DNA of 62,501 nucleotides from JBHENC01 sp051000345 (GTDB lineage: Bacteria; Acidobacteriota; Blastocatellia; Pyrinomonadales; Pyrinomonadaceae). Positions 34,500 through 44,358 of this stretch are shown piece after piece. Position 1 is the stretch's first letter. Every line of letters begins with the position of its first letter. The notes under the pieces were generated by a model. It made no database searches. It saw nothing but the letters and a program-made list of their open reading frames with translations, and was not told the DNA's origin. The stretch lies in contig JBPCOJ010000121.1 in the NCBI GenBank assembly GCA_051000345.1, forward strand, positions 1-62,501. The letters are read 5' to 3'. The position numbers and the translations under genes are program-made.

Positions 34500-35487
34500 T
34501 TGCACTTGCATTTGCACTGTGAGTACGGGACAACTTTCAGCATGAAAGCGTACTCAGCAGATTTACGCCAAAAGATTGTCGCAGCCTACGAAAATGGCGA
34601 AGGCACGCTGGACGAACTGGCCGACATTTTTTCTCTTGCACGACGTAGTGTCGCCAGCTATTTGAGACTTCAACGCACAGGCCAAAGCTTGCAACCGAAG
34701 CCGCATGGCGGTGGCGTTCCATTGTCGCTAAGCGCAGCACATTTAACTGTCTTGCAAGAACAGATCGCAGCGAAGAACGATCTGACGCTCGATGAGTTAG
34801 TCGCCTACTTAAAAGAGAAAGAGCAAGTCACCGTTCATCGCTCGACTGTTTGTCGAGCCTTGCAGCGATTGAGTCTGTCGCGCAAAAAAAGAGTTTGGTT
34901 GCGGCAGAGCGAAACGAAGCGGCGCGCCAGTTGTTTCGCCAGCAGATGGCTGGGATGGCACGCGAGCGCTTGGTGTTCCTTGATGAATCCGGCTTCCATC
35001 TTGCCATGACCCGACGTTATGGACGTGCTCGCCGAGGTACGCGCGCGGTGCACTCTGTGCCGACTAATCGCGGCCTGAATCTGTCGGTCATTAGTGCGGT
35101 TAGGTTGCAGGGTGTCGTCGCCTCTTTGAGTGTTCAGGGAGCGATTGATACGCCCATCTTTGACACCTACATCAGCAATCTGTTTCTGCCGCACCTTCAT
35201 GCCCGTGATGTCGTGTTGTTAGATAATTTGCCAGTGCATGTGGCAAGCCAGATTGAAGCCATGGTCGCATCCGTTAAAGGAGAAGTGTGGTGGTTGCCGG
35301 CTTATTCACCAGACTTCTCGCCGATTGAGCCGTTTTGGTCAAAAGTCAAAGCTGCGGTTCGGAGCACAGAACCTCGAACAGAACCGGAACTAAACACCGC
35401 GTTGACGGCTGCCATCAATGCTGTTTCATGTGCCGACATTGACGGCTGGTTTAGACATTGCGGTTATTAGTGCAAATGCAAGTGCAA
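34500..35487 (+). mobile_element. IS630-family insertion sequence
   Basis: About 0.99 kb with perfect 18-bp terminal inverted repeats (TGCACTTGCATTTGCACT at 34501-34518; complement at 35469-35486), extendable by one base on each side. It carries one transposase in two overlapping frames. IS630 elements usually insert at TA and duplicate it; here the flanks instead share GCAAT (34495-34499 and 35484-35488), part of which belongs to the terminal repeat, so the target duplication is unclear. Confidence 0.88.
34542..35470 (+). CDS. IS630-family transposase made by a probable -1 frameshift
   Basis: The first frame starts at ATG 34542 and encodes the helix-turn-helix part (MKAYSADLRQKIVAAYENGE, then TVHRSTVCRALQRLSLSRKK). 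The second frame, ending at 35470, encodes the DDE domain, with Asp in LVFLDESGFH, Asp in VVLLDNLPVH and Glu in DFSPIEPFW. The frames meet at seven adenines (34884-34890); slipping back one base there gives a continuous protein of about 309 residues with the junction SRKKKSLVAAERNEA, as expected in this family. Either domain alone would be inactive. The element looks intact. Confidence 0.82.
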
Positions 35488-36698
35488 TCCGCTTTATCTG
35501 TCGTTAAGCATACGCCGGAAGCTCTCAATGAATGGGCGCGAGCTGTCCGCACACGGTTCGGCGGCGAGCCGGTGGCCGTCTGTTTAGAACAATCCAGAGG
35601 CTCGCTCATCTGTGCTCTGATGAAGTACGACTTCCTCACTCTTTATCCGATCAACCCGCAGATGCTCTCGCGGTTCCGCGAAGCCTTCACGCCCAGCCGG
35701 GCGAAGGACGACCCCACTGATGCCGCCTACCTCGTCGAGTTGCTCGTCCACCATCGGGAGCGGTTGAAAGCATGGCAGCCCGATGACGAGCGGACGCGCA
35801 CCTTACACCTCTTAGTGGAACACCGGCGGCGACTTGTCGGAGATCAGACGAGAATCAGCAATCGTCTAACGGCACTCCTGAAAGGCTACTTCCCGCAAGT
35901 CTTGCAGTGGTTTCCTGACATCAGAACAGTGATGGTGTGCGACTTTCTGCGCAGATGGTCAAGCCTTGACGCATTGAAGGGTGTACGGCGTGCGACGCTT
36001 GAGAAGTTCATGCGCTCACACAACTCGCAACGCACAGAGACAATCGAGAAGCGATTGACGGCGATCAAGACGGCCGTGCCATTGACCACAGACGTGGCAG
36101 TCATCAAATCTTCAACGGTGATGGTCAAAGCACTTGCCGCACAGATGAAGACGACGCTTGCGGCGATCAAAGAGTTCGACCGAGAGATCGAAGCGTTGTG
36201 CCAATCGCATGAAGACTATGACCTTTTCGCTTCTTTACCCGGTGCGGGGAAAGTTTATGCGTCACGGTTGCTCGTGGCACTGGGATCGAACAGAGAACGG
36301 TGGGCAACAGCCGCCGAACTTTTATGCTTCAGTGGCGTCGCACCTGTGATTGAGAGAAGCGGCAAGAGTTCGTGGACAAGATGGCGTTACTTCTGCCCGA
36401 AGTTCACCCGCCAAGCCTTCGTCGAGTACGCGGGCGAAAGCATCCGGCATTCGGAGTGGGCGCAGGCTTTTTATGTGGCACAGAAAGCGAAGGGTAAGAG
36501 TCATCAAGCAGCGGTGCGGGCGTTAGCGTACAAGTGGATACGGATCATCTGGAAATGTTGGCAGACGAGAGAGAAGTATGATGAGGCGAGGTACATGGAA
36601 TGCCTGCGCAAGAAAGGATCGAAGTTAGTCGCAGATATGGCGAGCGCAGAGGCTTGAGGAGAGCGAATTAGCTTGACACGACACCCTCAGATCACTTG

Positions 36699-36998
36699 TT
36701 AGGTGGCGCGATTATCTTTAGCTTTCTTTGAATGGCTCTTTTCTATTGCTTCTGTCGCATACACACCGCCGCAGAGCAAAATAAATGTAATTATTAAAAC
36801 AACCCAATATTCGAGCTTTCCCGAATTAAACAAATGCTGTGAAATCAATCCGGTAATCAAAAATAAAATGTTTCTCCAAATATATTTCGGCTTTAATGTG
36901 CGCTGCCCACGAATAAGCCACATTAGTAAATAGATAGCAACAAAGAATAGACTTGAGAATATCAGCAGGTATAAATAGATTTTAACGAAATAATCCAT
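36699..36998 (-). CDS. Small membrane protein, probable integron-cassette gene
   Basis: 99 residues with three hydrophobic stretches (IYLYLLIFSSLFFVAIYLLM; NILFLITGLISQ; YWVVLIITFILLCGGVYA). AT-rich compared with the neighbours and without a clear ribosome-binding site. Upstream on its strand is GTTAGGTGGC (37037-37028); its stop codon lies inside the exact complement GCCACCTAAC (36707-36698). This is the structure of an integron cassette: core site, gene, then attC beginning at the stop. No function can be assigned; small membrane proteins are common cassette cargo. Confidence 0.65.
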   Translation of the reverse strand: MDYFVKIYLYLLIFSSLFFVAIYLLMWLIRGQRTLKPKYIWRNILFLITGLISQHLFNSGKLEYWVVLIITFILLCGGVYATEAIEKSHSKKAKDNRAT

Positions 36999-37027
36999 GT
37001 TCAGTTAATCCGATTTTCTCAAAAGGA

Positions 37028-37037
37028 GCCACCTAAC
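37028..37037 (-). other. Cassette 5' core site GTTAGGTGGC
   Basis: On the minus strand GTTAGGT fits GTTRRRY. The ten bases are exactly complementary to GCCACCTAAC at the gene's 3' end (36707-36698 on the minus strand), as the two core sites of one cassette should be. It lies 22 bases past the M61 peptidase stop. Confidence 0.55.
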
Positions 37038-37058
37038 GCTTGTTGTATGTCTTACTGC

Positions 37059-38993
37059 TTAATTGCTGCCATTCGAGAGCGCAGACGAGGGCGCGGCGTT
37101 GGTTTGTGAAAGCACGGCGCGGCGCGTGGCGAGTTGTTCGGGCGTCGCGTCGGGCAATTCCGCAATCGTCGGATTCCTGACGAGCGTGGTTTCGTATTTG
37201 AAGGGAATCTCCTCGCGCTTGCCGCCTGCGCGTTCAATCGTGAATGTGTGCTTTGCGCCGATGCCGCGCTTGGCGACGAGCTTGCCGAAGGTGTTTTGCT
37301 CATCGAGCATTGTTCCGTCAACGGCGATGATTTTATCTCCAAGCTGGATGCCGGATAATTCAGCGTTGCCGCTTGCCGCAACATCCATCACGACATTCTT
37401 CGCCACTGCAAAATCCATAAACGGAGATTTTATTTTCTGGCCTTTGATCGTCCAGCCGCCGAGCTGCAAATAATCGTTTAGCGGCAAAGGGCTGATGCCG
37501 ACAATGTATTTGCGATAAAAGTCGGTCAAATCATTTTGCGCCGTGTCGTTGAGCAGTTTGAGCAGCGCATTTTCGTCGTAGGCGGCGCGTGTTTTTCCGT
37601 AGCCAGTCCAGAGAGCGCGCATAAAATCGTCCAAGCCGCGCGCGTTCTTCGTCGATTGGCGCATCTGCAAATCGAGCAGCAAGCCTGCGGCTGTGCCTTT
37701 CGAGTAAAGCAGCGAAAAATCGTCGATGGATTCCGTCGGCGATTGCAAACTTAATTGCTGAAGGCTGACGGGCAGCTCCGCTGCGAACAAGTCTTCGTTG
37801 ATCTGTTTATAAAACTCTTGGTGTTTCTCGTCGCCGAAAAGCTGCGCGAGAAATTTCTGCGCGTAGTATTCCGTAAAGCCTTCCAAGAGCCACAGGGAAC
37901 GCACGACGGGCGCTTTGTCGAAGTCTGGGTAATCGAGCGCGGCGGGACGAATCGCTTTCACATTCCACGCGTGAAAAAGTTCGTGCGCCGTTACTTCGCG
38001 GTAAGCGAAAGTCGAGCGCGGCGACGTATCGAAATTCGGATCGACTGTGATAAGCGTGGATTTCAAATGCTCTATGCCGACCATTGAGGCGGGCAGCCCT
38101 GCGCCCGACGTGTCCTTCGTCAAATAGTAAATGAACAGATAACGATTAAACGGCGCGCCGCCGAAAAAGCCTATCTCGCGCGCGGCGATTTTCTGCGCGG
38201 ATTCGATTATCTCCGTGTTGCTGTGATGAATGCGCGTGTCTATGACGACGGAGAAGGGAATGCCCGAGACGTTGAAATCCGTGCGCTTGAATGAGCCGAG
38301 CATAACGGGGCTATCGGTTAATTCGTCGTAGTCGCGCGCCGTGTATGTGACCGCGCTGGTTGTCGTCGCCGCCGCAGCAGTTGCCGTTGTATTCGCATCC
38401 ACATCGAGCGCGGCGGCGGAAGACCATCCGGCGGGCAAATTGAAATTGATGCTCACGGGTTTGCGGCGCTCCGTTTGGACATAGAGCAAGGATGAGCCGC
38501 CGTGCAACAGCGCCGTTTGCTTTTCAAGATAACTTTTGCCGAACAGCTTGCGCTTATCGCCCACGTCTAGATCGTATTCGATGATGACAGGCTCTAGCTG
38601 ATTGAGTTTCAATCGCCATGTATGATCGTTGACGCTTGTTAATTCAATTGCCGCGCCCGCTTCGTTGTGCGCTTTGATCGCCTGCACTTGTTCGCCATAA
38701 GTTTGCAATTCATAAACGGCCTGCATCCAGATTGGCATCTTGACATCAAAGTTGACGCTCGAGGGCTTTTTAATCTCCATCGAAATATGAAAGACGTGTT
38801 TCGATGGATCGGGAATCGAAACGCTGTATTGAACAGCCGCCGGATTGTCTGCGGCGCGAAGCGATTGAGAATAATTTATTGTCAGAAGCGCGAGCAGTAT
38901 TAGTAAACGGCAAACAGCTTTGTGCTCGATGTTTTTCGCGCTGGTAAAGCGCGCGCGTGCTTCTGCAAATGTGCGGGCAGTGTTAATCGGCAT
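37059..38993 (-). CDS. M61-family metallopeptidase with PDZ domain
   Basis: 644 residues. A hydrophobic segment near 25-45 (VCRLLILLALLTINYSQSL) suggests export. The N-terminal beta domain is followed by the thermolysin-like core with zinc motif HELFHAWN (His-Glu-x-x-His) and WLLEGFTEYYAQ supplying the third ligand. A PDZ domain sits at about 510-610 (GNAELSGIQLGDKIIAVDGT). The family includes glycyl aminopeptidases. Proteins of this architecture are common in acidobacteria and probably digest peptides outside the inner membrane. The start is not certain because two ATGs lie close together. Confidence 0.92.
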   Translation of the reverse strand: MPINTARTFAEARARFTSAKNIEHKAVCRLLILLALLTINYSQSLRAADNPAAVQYSVSIPDPSKHVFHISMEIKKPSSVNFDVKMPIWMQAVYELQTYGEQVQAIKAHNEAGAAIELTSVNDHTWRLKLNQLEPVIIEYDLDVGDKRKLFGKSYLEKQTALLHGGSSLLYVQTERRKPVSINFNLPAGWSSAAALDVDANTTATAAAATTTSAVTYTARDYDELTDSPVMLGSFKRTDFNVSGIPFSVVIDTRIHHSNTEIIESAQKIAAREIGFFGGAPFNRYLFIYYLTKDTSGAGLPASMVGIEHLKSTLITVDPNFDTSPRSTFAYREVTAHELFHAWNVKAIRPAALDYPDFDKAPVVRSLWLLEGFTEYYAQKFLAQLFGDEKHQEFYKQINEDLFAAELPVSLQQLSLQSPTESIDDFSLLYSKGTAAGLLLDLQMRQSTKNARGLDDFMRALWTGYGKTRAAYDENALLKLLNDTAQNDLTDFYRKYIVGISPLPLNDYLQLGGWTIKGQKIKSPFMDFAVAKNVVMDVAASGNAELSGIQLGDKIIAVDGTMLDEQNTFGKLVAKRGIGAKHTFTIERAGGKREEIPFKYETTLVRNPTIAELPDATPEQLATRRAVLSQTNAAPSSALSNGSN

Positions 38994-39207
38994 CTTGTTT
39001 TTCCAATTCTTCGCTTCTGTCGGTTTATTTTCGCCGGACGCTTTTTAATAAGCCTTCCGGCAGATATAATCGCTCGCTGATAAAGCTTTCCGTATCTTGA
39101 ATCGCGCGCCGGAATCTTCGCATAGTCATTCGTGTGAGCGTGCGCGCAGTCCGTTCTTAATTTACTACAACCGGAACCGCAATCGAAACAGAGGAGTCAT
39201 CAATTCG

Positions 39208-42200
39208 ATGAGCATGAAACTTATTCGCCGCCGCGCCTTCGCCGCCGCGTGGCTGTTGTTGCCCGCGCTGGCCTTGACGATCAACTTTGTCTGGAGTCCG
39301 ACTGCTTCCGCGCAGAAGAAACAGCAGCGCCAGCAAACAACTCAATCCAACGACGCTTCCGCGCAAGGCTCATCATCGCGCGGCTTCGATCAAAGTCTTT
39401 TCAAAGCCTTGCAATGGCGCGAGGTCGGCCCCTTTCGCGGCGGGCGCGTGACGACGGTGGCGGGCGTCGCGTCGCAGCCCTTCGTTTACTATTTCGGCGC
39501 GACGGGTGGCGGCGTATGGAAGACGACGGACGGCGGCGGGAATTGGCAGCCTGTCTCGGATACTTTCTTTAAGACAGGCTCGGTTGGCGCTATCGGCATC
39601 TGCGACAGCGATCCGAACGTCGTGTATGTCGGGATGGGCGAATCACCCCTGCGCGGCAACGTTTCGCACGGCGACGGCATGTATAAATCCCTCGACGCGG
39701 GCAAGACTTGGAAGCACATCGGCCTCGATGACACGAGACAGATTGCGCGCGTGCGCGTGCATCCGCGCAACCCTGACATTGTTTACGTCGCGGCGCTCGG
39801 ACACGTTTGGTCGCCGAACACGGAGCGCGGAGTTTTTCGCTCGAAGGACGGCGGCAAAACTTGGCAGAAGATTCTTTATCGCAGCGACAAAGCGGGCGCA
39901 ATCGATTTGATTCTCGATCCGACGAATCCGAACACGCTCTACGCTAGCCTCTGGGAAGTCAATCGCAAGCCTTACACGTTCGAGAGCGGCGGCGCGGGTT
40001 CGGGGCTTTTCAAGTCAACGGACGGCGGCGATACTTGGACGGAACTAACGCGCAATACGGGCTTGCCGCAAGGCTTGATCGGCAACATCGGCATCACTGT
40101 TTCGCCCGTCAATCCTGAAAGATTATGGGCGCTCGTCGAAGCCGAAGACGGCGGCGTATTTCGCTCCGACAACGGCGGAAAGTCATGGACGAAAATTAAC
40201 GACGAACGCAAGCTTCGCCAACGCGCATGGTATTACACGCGCATCTACGCCGACCCGCAAAACGCAGACACCGTCTACGCATTGAACACGGGCTTTTATA
40301 AATCGAACGACGCGGGCAAAACTTTTACGCCCATCTCCGTGCCGCACGGCGATAACCACGATTTGTGGATTGCGCCGAACGACGCCTCGCGCATGATCGA
40401 AGCAAACGACGGCGGCGCGAATGTTTCGCAGAACGCGGGCAAGACTTGGACGACGGAAGACAATCAACCGACGGCGCAGTTTTATCGCGTCGCGCTCGAC
40501 AACGATTTTCCGTATCACATCTACGGCGCGCAGCAGGACAATTCGACTGTCAAGATTGCGAGCCGCACGACGGGCGCGGGCATTAGCCGTCAGGATTGGT
40601 ACGACGTGGGCGGCGGCGAATCAGGCTGGATCGCGCCCTATCCAAAAGATTCCGACATCGTTTTCGCAGGCTCTTACGGCGGCCTCATCACGCGCTACGA
40701 TCACCACACGGGACAACTACGCAGCGTCACGCCGTACCCTGACAATCCGATGGGACACGGCGCGATTGATTTGAAATATCGCTTTCAATGGAACTTCCCG
40801 ATTCTCTTTTCGCCGCATGACCCGGAGACGCTTTACGCTGGCGCGAACGTTCTTTTCAAATCGACGAATCAAGGCCAGAGTTGGGAAGTGATTAGCCCGG
40901 ATTTAACCCGCAACGATAAATCGAAACAACTTGCGGCGGGCGGCGCAATTACCAAAGACAACACGAGCATCGAATACTACGACACGATTTTCACTGTGAT
41001 GGAATCGCCCGTGCAGGCTGGCACAATCTGGACAGGATCGGACGACGGCCTTGTTCATGTCACGCGCGACGCAGGGAAAAATTGGGAGAACGTCACGCCG
41101 CGCGGTATTCCCGATTTCATTCAAATCAATTCGATTGACGCCTCTCCCTTTGATGCTGGCACGGCCTATGTCGCCGCGACGATGTACAAGTGGGACGACT
41201 ATCGCCCGTATCTGTACAAGACGACGGACTACGGCAAAACATGGCGCAAGATTACCGGCGGCATTCCCGACAACGCTTTTACGCGGGTCATCCGCGAAGA
41301 CCCGAACCGGCGCGGACTTCTTTACGCAGGCACGGAAACAGGGATGTACGTTTCCTTTGACGACGGCGAAAACTGGCAATCGCTGCAACTGAATTTGCCG
41401 GTTGTGCCGATCACGGATTTGATTGTCCACAAAGGCGAGCGCGACCTCGTCATTGCGACGCAGGGACGCGCTTTCTGGATACTCGATGATCTCGCTGTGA
41501 TTCATCAAATGCAGAGTGCGGTGAGCGCCACAGACGCGTTTCTCTACAAGCCGGAAGACACATACAGAATGCCGGGCGGCGGCGGCTTTGAACTTCCTTC
41601 GACGGCAACGCTCGGCAAGAATCCGCCGAACGGCGCGAGTATTTATTACTACTTGAAGAACAAACCTGCCGGACAAGTGGCGTTGGAATTTTTGGATTCA
41701 TCCGGCAAGTTAATTAAAAAGTTTACGAGCGCCGCGCCGGAAACAAAACCGCAAGTGCGCGCCGATGCACAACCGCAAGCCACGCCCGACGCGAAGCCGC
41801 AGGCCGCGCCGGGAACGCCACAACAATCACAGTTACAGGGCGCGGGCGCGCCAACGCAAACGCCGCCCGATCAACCGCAAGCGCCTTCGGGCGAAGAAGT
41901 GCAGGCGGCGCCGGAAAATCGCGCGAGCCGCGTTCCGGCGGAAGCAGGACTCAATCACTTCGTCTGGGACATGCGCTATGCGGACGCGAGCCGCTTTCCC
42001 GGCCTGATTCTCTGGGCGGGCGACGTGCGCGGCCCACGCATCGCGCCCGGCACATATCAAGTTCGTCTGACGGTTGATGGTAAAACTACAACTCAAAGTT
42101 TCGAGGTGAAGAAAGACCCGCGCCTTGCGACAACGCCCGAAGATTTCGCCAAGCAAGCGGAGTTGCTCTTAAAGATTCGTGACAAGCTGACGGAGACGCA

Positions 42201-42612
42201 CAATGCGATTCTCGAAATACGCAACGTGCGCAAGCAAACGGATGACCTCGTCAAGCGCGTGCAGGGACAGCCGAATGCGCGCGTCATCGCCGACGCCGCG
42301 AAAGCTCTCAATGCGAAACTGACGACAATAGAAGAACAGCTTTATCAAACGAAAAACCAGAGCAGCCAAGACCCGCTCAATTATCCGATCCGGCTCAACA
42401 ATCGCCTCGCCTCGCTCGCCGAAGTCGCCTCTGGCGCAGACGCCGCGCCCACCGCGCAAACCTACATTGTATACGACGAGGTGACAGGCCAGATCAACGG
42501 GCAGCTGCAAGCGCTCAATCAAATCATGCGCACGGAGTTGACCGCATTCAACCAACTCGTGCGCGATCAAAACATTCCTGCTGTTGTAGTGAAAGCTCCT
42601 AGCGATCAATAA
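39208..42612 (+). CDS. Large exported BNR/VPS10-like beta-propeller protein
   Basis: About 1134 residues from the ATG at 39208, placed after GAGGAG; an in-frame upstream extension lacks support. A signal peptide (FAAAWLLLPALALTINFVWS) leads into repeated BNR/Asp-box units of the type SxDGGKTW (for example FRSKDGGKTW, FKSTDGGDTW, YKTTDYGKTW), forming two sortilin/VPS10-like propellers. A Pro/Gln-rich linker at about 850-910 separates a C-terminal beta and helical domain. This family is abundant in acidobacteria and sometimes annotated as glycosyl hydrolase, but no catalytic site is evident. Probably cell-surface or periplasmic. Confidence 0.88.
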   Translation: MSMKLIRRRAFAAAWLLLPALALTINFVWSPTASAQKKQQRQQTTQSNDASAQGSSSRGFDQSLFKALQWREVGPFRGGRVTTVAGVASQPFVYYFGATGGGVWKTTDGGGNWQPVSDTFFKTGSVGAIGICDSDPNVVYVGMGESPLRGNVSHGDGMYKSLDAGKTWKHIGLDDTRQIARVRVHPRNPDIVYVAALGHVWSPNTERGVFRSKDGGKTWQKILYRSDKAGAIDLILDPTNPNTLYASLWEVNRKPYTFESGGAGSGLFKSTDGGDTWTELTRNTGLPQGLIGNIGITVSPVNPERLWALVEAEDGGVFRSDNGGKSWTKINDERKLRQRAWYYTRIYADPQNADTVYALNTGFYKSNDAGKTFTPISVPHGDNHDLWIAPNDASRMIEANDGGANVSQNAGKTWTTEDNQPTAQFYRVALDNDFPYHIYGAQQDNSTVKIASRTTGAGISRQDWYDVGGGESGWIAPYPKDSDIVFAGSYGGLITRYDHHTGQLRSVTPYPDNPMGHGAIDLKYRFQWNFPILFSPHDPETLYAGANVLFKSTNQGQSWEVISPDLTRNDKSKQLAAGGAITKDNTSIEYYDTIFTVMESPVQAGTIWTGSDDGLVHVTRDAGKNWENVTPRGIPDFIQINSIDASPFDAGTAYVAATMYKWDDYRPYLYKTTDYGKTWRKITGGIPDNAFTRVIREDPNRRGLLYAGTETGMYVSFDDGENWQSLQLNLPVVPITDLIVHKGERDLVIATQGRAFWILDDLAVIHQMQSAVSATDAFLYKPEDTYRMPGGGGFELPSTATLGKNPPNGASIYYYLKNKPAGQVALEFLDSSGKLIKKFTSAAPETKPQVRADAQPQATPDAKPQAAPGTPQQSQLQGAGAPTQTPPDQPQAPSGEEVQAAPENRASRVPAEAGLNHFVWDMRYADASRFPGLILWAGDVRGPRIAPGTYQVRLTVDGKTTTQSFEVKKDPRLATTPEDFAKQAELLLKIRDKLTETHNAILEIRNVRKQTDDLVKRVQGQPNARVIADAAKALNAKLTTIEEQLYQTKNQSSQDPLNYPIRLNNRLASLAEVASGADAAPTAQTYIVYDEVTGQINGQLQALNQIMRTELTAFNQLVRDQNIPAVVVKAPSDQ

Positions 42613-42643
42613 AAATACCGGACGGCCTGCGCTTTTGACCTGA

Positions 42644-42684
42644 AAGACGGCAGCGAAATCAAAACTTGATTTCGCTGCCGTCTT
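42644..42684 (+). terminator. Rho-independent terminator of the BNR/VPS10 gene
   Basis: A perfect 18-bp stem (AAGACGGCAGCGAAATCA and its complement) with a 5-base loop, followed by GTTTGGTTT. It lies 32 bases after the stop codon. The remaining 300 bases up to the Crp-family gene contain no ORF worth calling and probably hold the promoter of that gene. Confidence 0.85.
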
Positions 42685-42986
42685 GTTTGGTTTAATCAGG
42701 AAGCTGACGCTCGCCTCGTACTGTAAACCCAATGTGGCTTCCATTGACTTGCGGTAGCGATAGCTTATACTTCTCTATATCTGCCGAAGTCTTCTCACGA
42801 CGACCCGCCGTTGACCTGACTTTACCTGCACACTCGGTTCTCAAGCTATATGTGTCGTTTGGCAGATGGTGAATCAAGATTCATCTTAACTGAACGTAGG
42901 CGCACTCACTCGCCAAATTGGTTTGGACAATGTGCGATGTGCTTCTTGCATTCTTTTTTCAACACGACAGATCAAAGGAATTCCTC

Positions 42987-43703
42987 ATGCTCATGTCCGC
43001 CACATCTCACGTTCCCATTGGAAACCGACTTTTAGCTGCTCTGCCTCGTGCGGAGTACGAACATCTGCTTCCAGTCTTGAAACCCATTCATCTCGTTCAA
43101 GGCACAGTGCTCTACGAACCTGGCGACACCATCCATCGCGCCTATTTTCTCTTGAGCGGCATAGCTTCTTTGCTTTCCGTGACGGAAGACGGTTTGTCAC
43201 TCGAAGTCGGTATGATCGGTAATGAAGGAATAGTCGGTATTCCTCTAATCTTAGGATTTAACAAAGCTCCCTATGAGGTGATGATGCAAATCACAGCAGA
43301 TACGCTGGAGATTAAAGCTGATGTGCTGAAAAGGGAGTTCAACCGAAGCGAAGGCCTTCGTAATCTACTGCTGCGGTACACACACGCGCTGCTCTGCCAG
43401 ATCGCTCAATTAGCCGTGTGCAATCGCTTTCATACGGTGGAACAACAGTTCTGCCGGTGGCTGCTAACCAGCCGTGATCGCGTACACTCCGATACATTCC
43501 ATTTCACCCAAGAGTTCATCTCGCAAATGCTGGGCGTTCCGCGCACTAACATTACGATGACAGCCGGTGAACTCCAGCGAAAGAATCTGATTCGCTACAC
43601 ACGCGGCAACGTAACCATCACGGATCATCAAGGCTTGGAAGCCGCTTCATGCGAGTGTTACCGCGTGATGAAAGAAGAGATCGGCGGCTTTCTCGACGCT
43701 TAG
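42987..43703 (+). CDS. Crp/Fnr-family transcriptional regulator
   Basis: About 238 residues from the ATG at 42987, preceded by AAAGGAA. The N-terminal cyclic-nucleotide-binding-like barrel (LKPIHLVQGTVLYEPGDTIH, then YFLLSGIASLLSVTEDG) is followed by the dimer helix and a winged helix with LGVPRTNITMTAGELQRKNL. No cysteine cluster typical of Fnr is seen, so it probably does not sense oxygen through iron-sulfur. It heads an AT-richer island of poorly known genes and may control them. No binding site was identified. Confidence 0.9.
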   Translation: MLMSATSHVPIGNRLLAALPRAEYEHLLPVLKPIHLVQGTVLYEPGDTIHRAYFLLSGIASLLSVTEDGLSLEVGMIGNEGIVGIPLILGFNKAPYEVMMQITADTLEIKADVLKREFNRSEGLRNLLLRYTHALLCQIAQLAVCNRFHTVEQQFCRWLLTSRDRVHSDTFHFTQEFISQMLGVPRTNITMTAGELQRKNLIRYTRGNVTITDHQGLEAASCECYRVMKEEIGGFLDA

Positions 43704-44358
43704 ACGCTTGGCTAAAAAATTATTTCAAGTAATGTCTAACTCTAGACAGACAGCTTCTTTGTGTCTGATGTATTCTCTGGGCAGTCAATTTTCTTGTGGT
43801 AACCAAGGGGCTTGAGAGCTTTTGATGCTTTAAGCTTTACATTGATTATTCACTTGACCACTACTATGGGGAGCAATTCACGAATTAGTTGATCGAATAA
43901 GGGGTGGTGTTATGCGTTCTCCTTGCGCCATGTCACTTTGTAAGTCAAGAAGCGGCAATGTTACGGTTTCTCTGGTGCCGAGTATCTCAGAGCGCAAAAG
44001 GGATTTCTATTGTTCACTGCCTCTTCTGGAATGATCCATAGAAAAGGCTCTATCGTTACCTACAAGTAGCGATAGAGCTTTTTTAGCAACGCAAGTTCTG
44101 CCGCATATCTCTCGTCAAAGATGCATCGCCTGACAGCCCGCATCTTAACGCAGAATGCAGTGGTAACTCAATCTTTGGGAAGCCGTCTGTGTGATGCGTA
44201 CCGTTCGCTTCACTTCAGAGTTACTTCACTAAAAATTCGTGTGACAAGACACCTGTCTTGGTACGCTGTGTCACTTTACACCGCCGTCTGGTACGCGGCA
44301 GCGCGGCAGCGACGGTCATCTTTGTCTGGTTTATCCACGCAAAAAAGGAGACTGTGAA
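43704..44358 (+). other. 655-base region without a convincing ORF
   Basis: Between the Crp-family gene and an exported protein. The only clear structure is the terminator at 44047-44084. An ORF of 78 codons near 44121 has no start support and no plausible protein pattern. A small RNA upstream of the terminator and a promoter for the next gene are possible but not shown. Confidence 0.5.
44047..44084 (+). terminator. Rho-independent terminator in the intergenic region
   Basis: Stem GCTCTATCGTTAC pairs with GTAGCGATAGAGC with one mismatch around a 6-base loop, followed by TTTTTT. The nearest upstream stop is 344 bases away, so it may end the Crp-gene message or an unannotated short RNA. Confidence 0.8.

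Larger units (their letters stand above)
34376..36657 (+). pseudogene. IS110-family transposase, interrupted by IS630
   Basis: The N-terminal 41 codons (34376-34498, LIGIDWSDAKHDICLVDTTT) are separated by the IS630 insert from the remainder (35488-36657). Joining them gives about 430 residues in one frame (ELKQ to SALSVVKHTPEALNEWA). The DEDD-type RuvC-like domain shows Asp in IGIDWSD, Glu in VAVCLEQSRGS and the DDPTDA acidic pair. The Tnp domain with its serine nucleophile region follows the LPGAGKVYASRLLVAL helix-hairpin-helix. The intact enzyme would be a bridge-RNA-guided recombinase; here it is broken. Confidence 0.85.
34125..36696 (+). mobile_element. IS110-family element (inactivated by IS630 insertion)
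   Basis: About 2.57 kb including the nested element (about 1.58 kb without it). Bounded by ACTTGTTAGGTG at 34122-34133 and 36694-36705. Reconstructing the empty site places a CT core at 34123-34124 and 36695-36696. The long 5' noncoding end (about 250 bases) and short 3' end (about 40 bases) fit the IS110 subgroup, whose bridge RNA lies upstream of the transposase. The insertion splits an attC-like site. Boundaries are inferred from the reconstructed attC, not from a second copy. Confidence 0.65.

Noticed and set aside
44047..44084. Reading this hairpin as an attC site
   Set aside because: It has a simple, nearly perfect stem with a T-tract and no core sites, so terminator is the better explanation.
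44121..44357. 78-codon ORF before the exported-protein gene
   Set aside because: No ribosome-binding site, no plausible protein pattern, and it runs through the likely promoter region.
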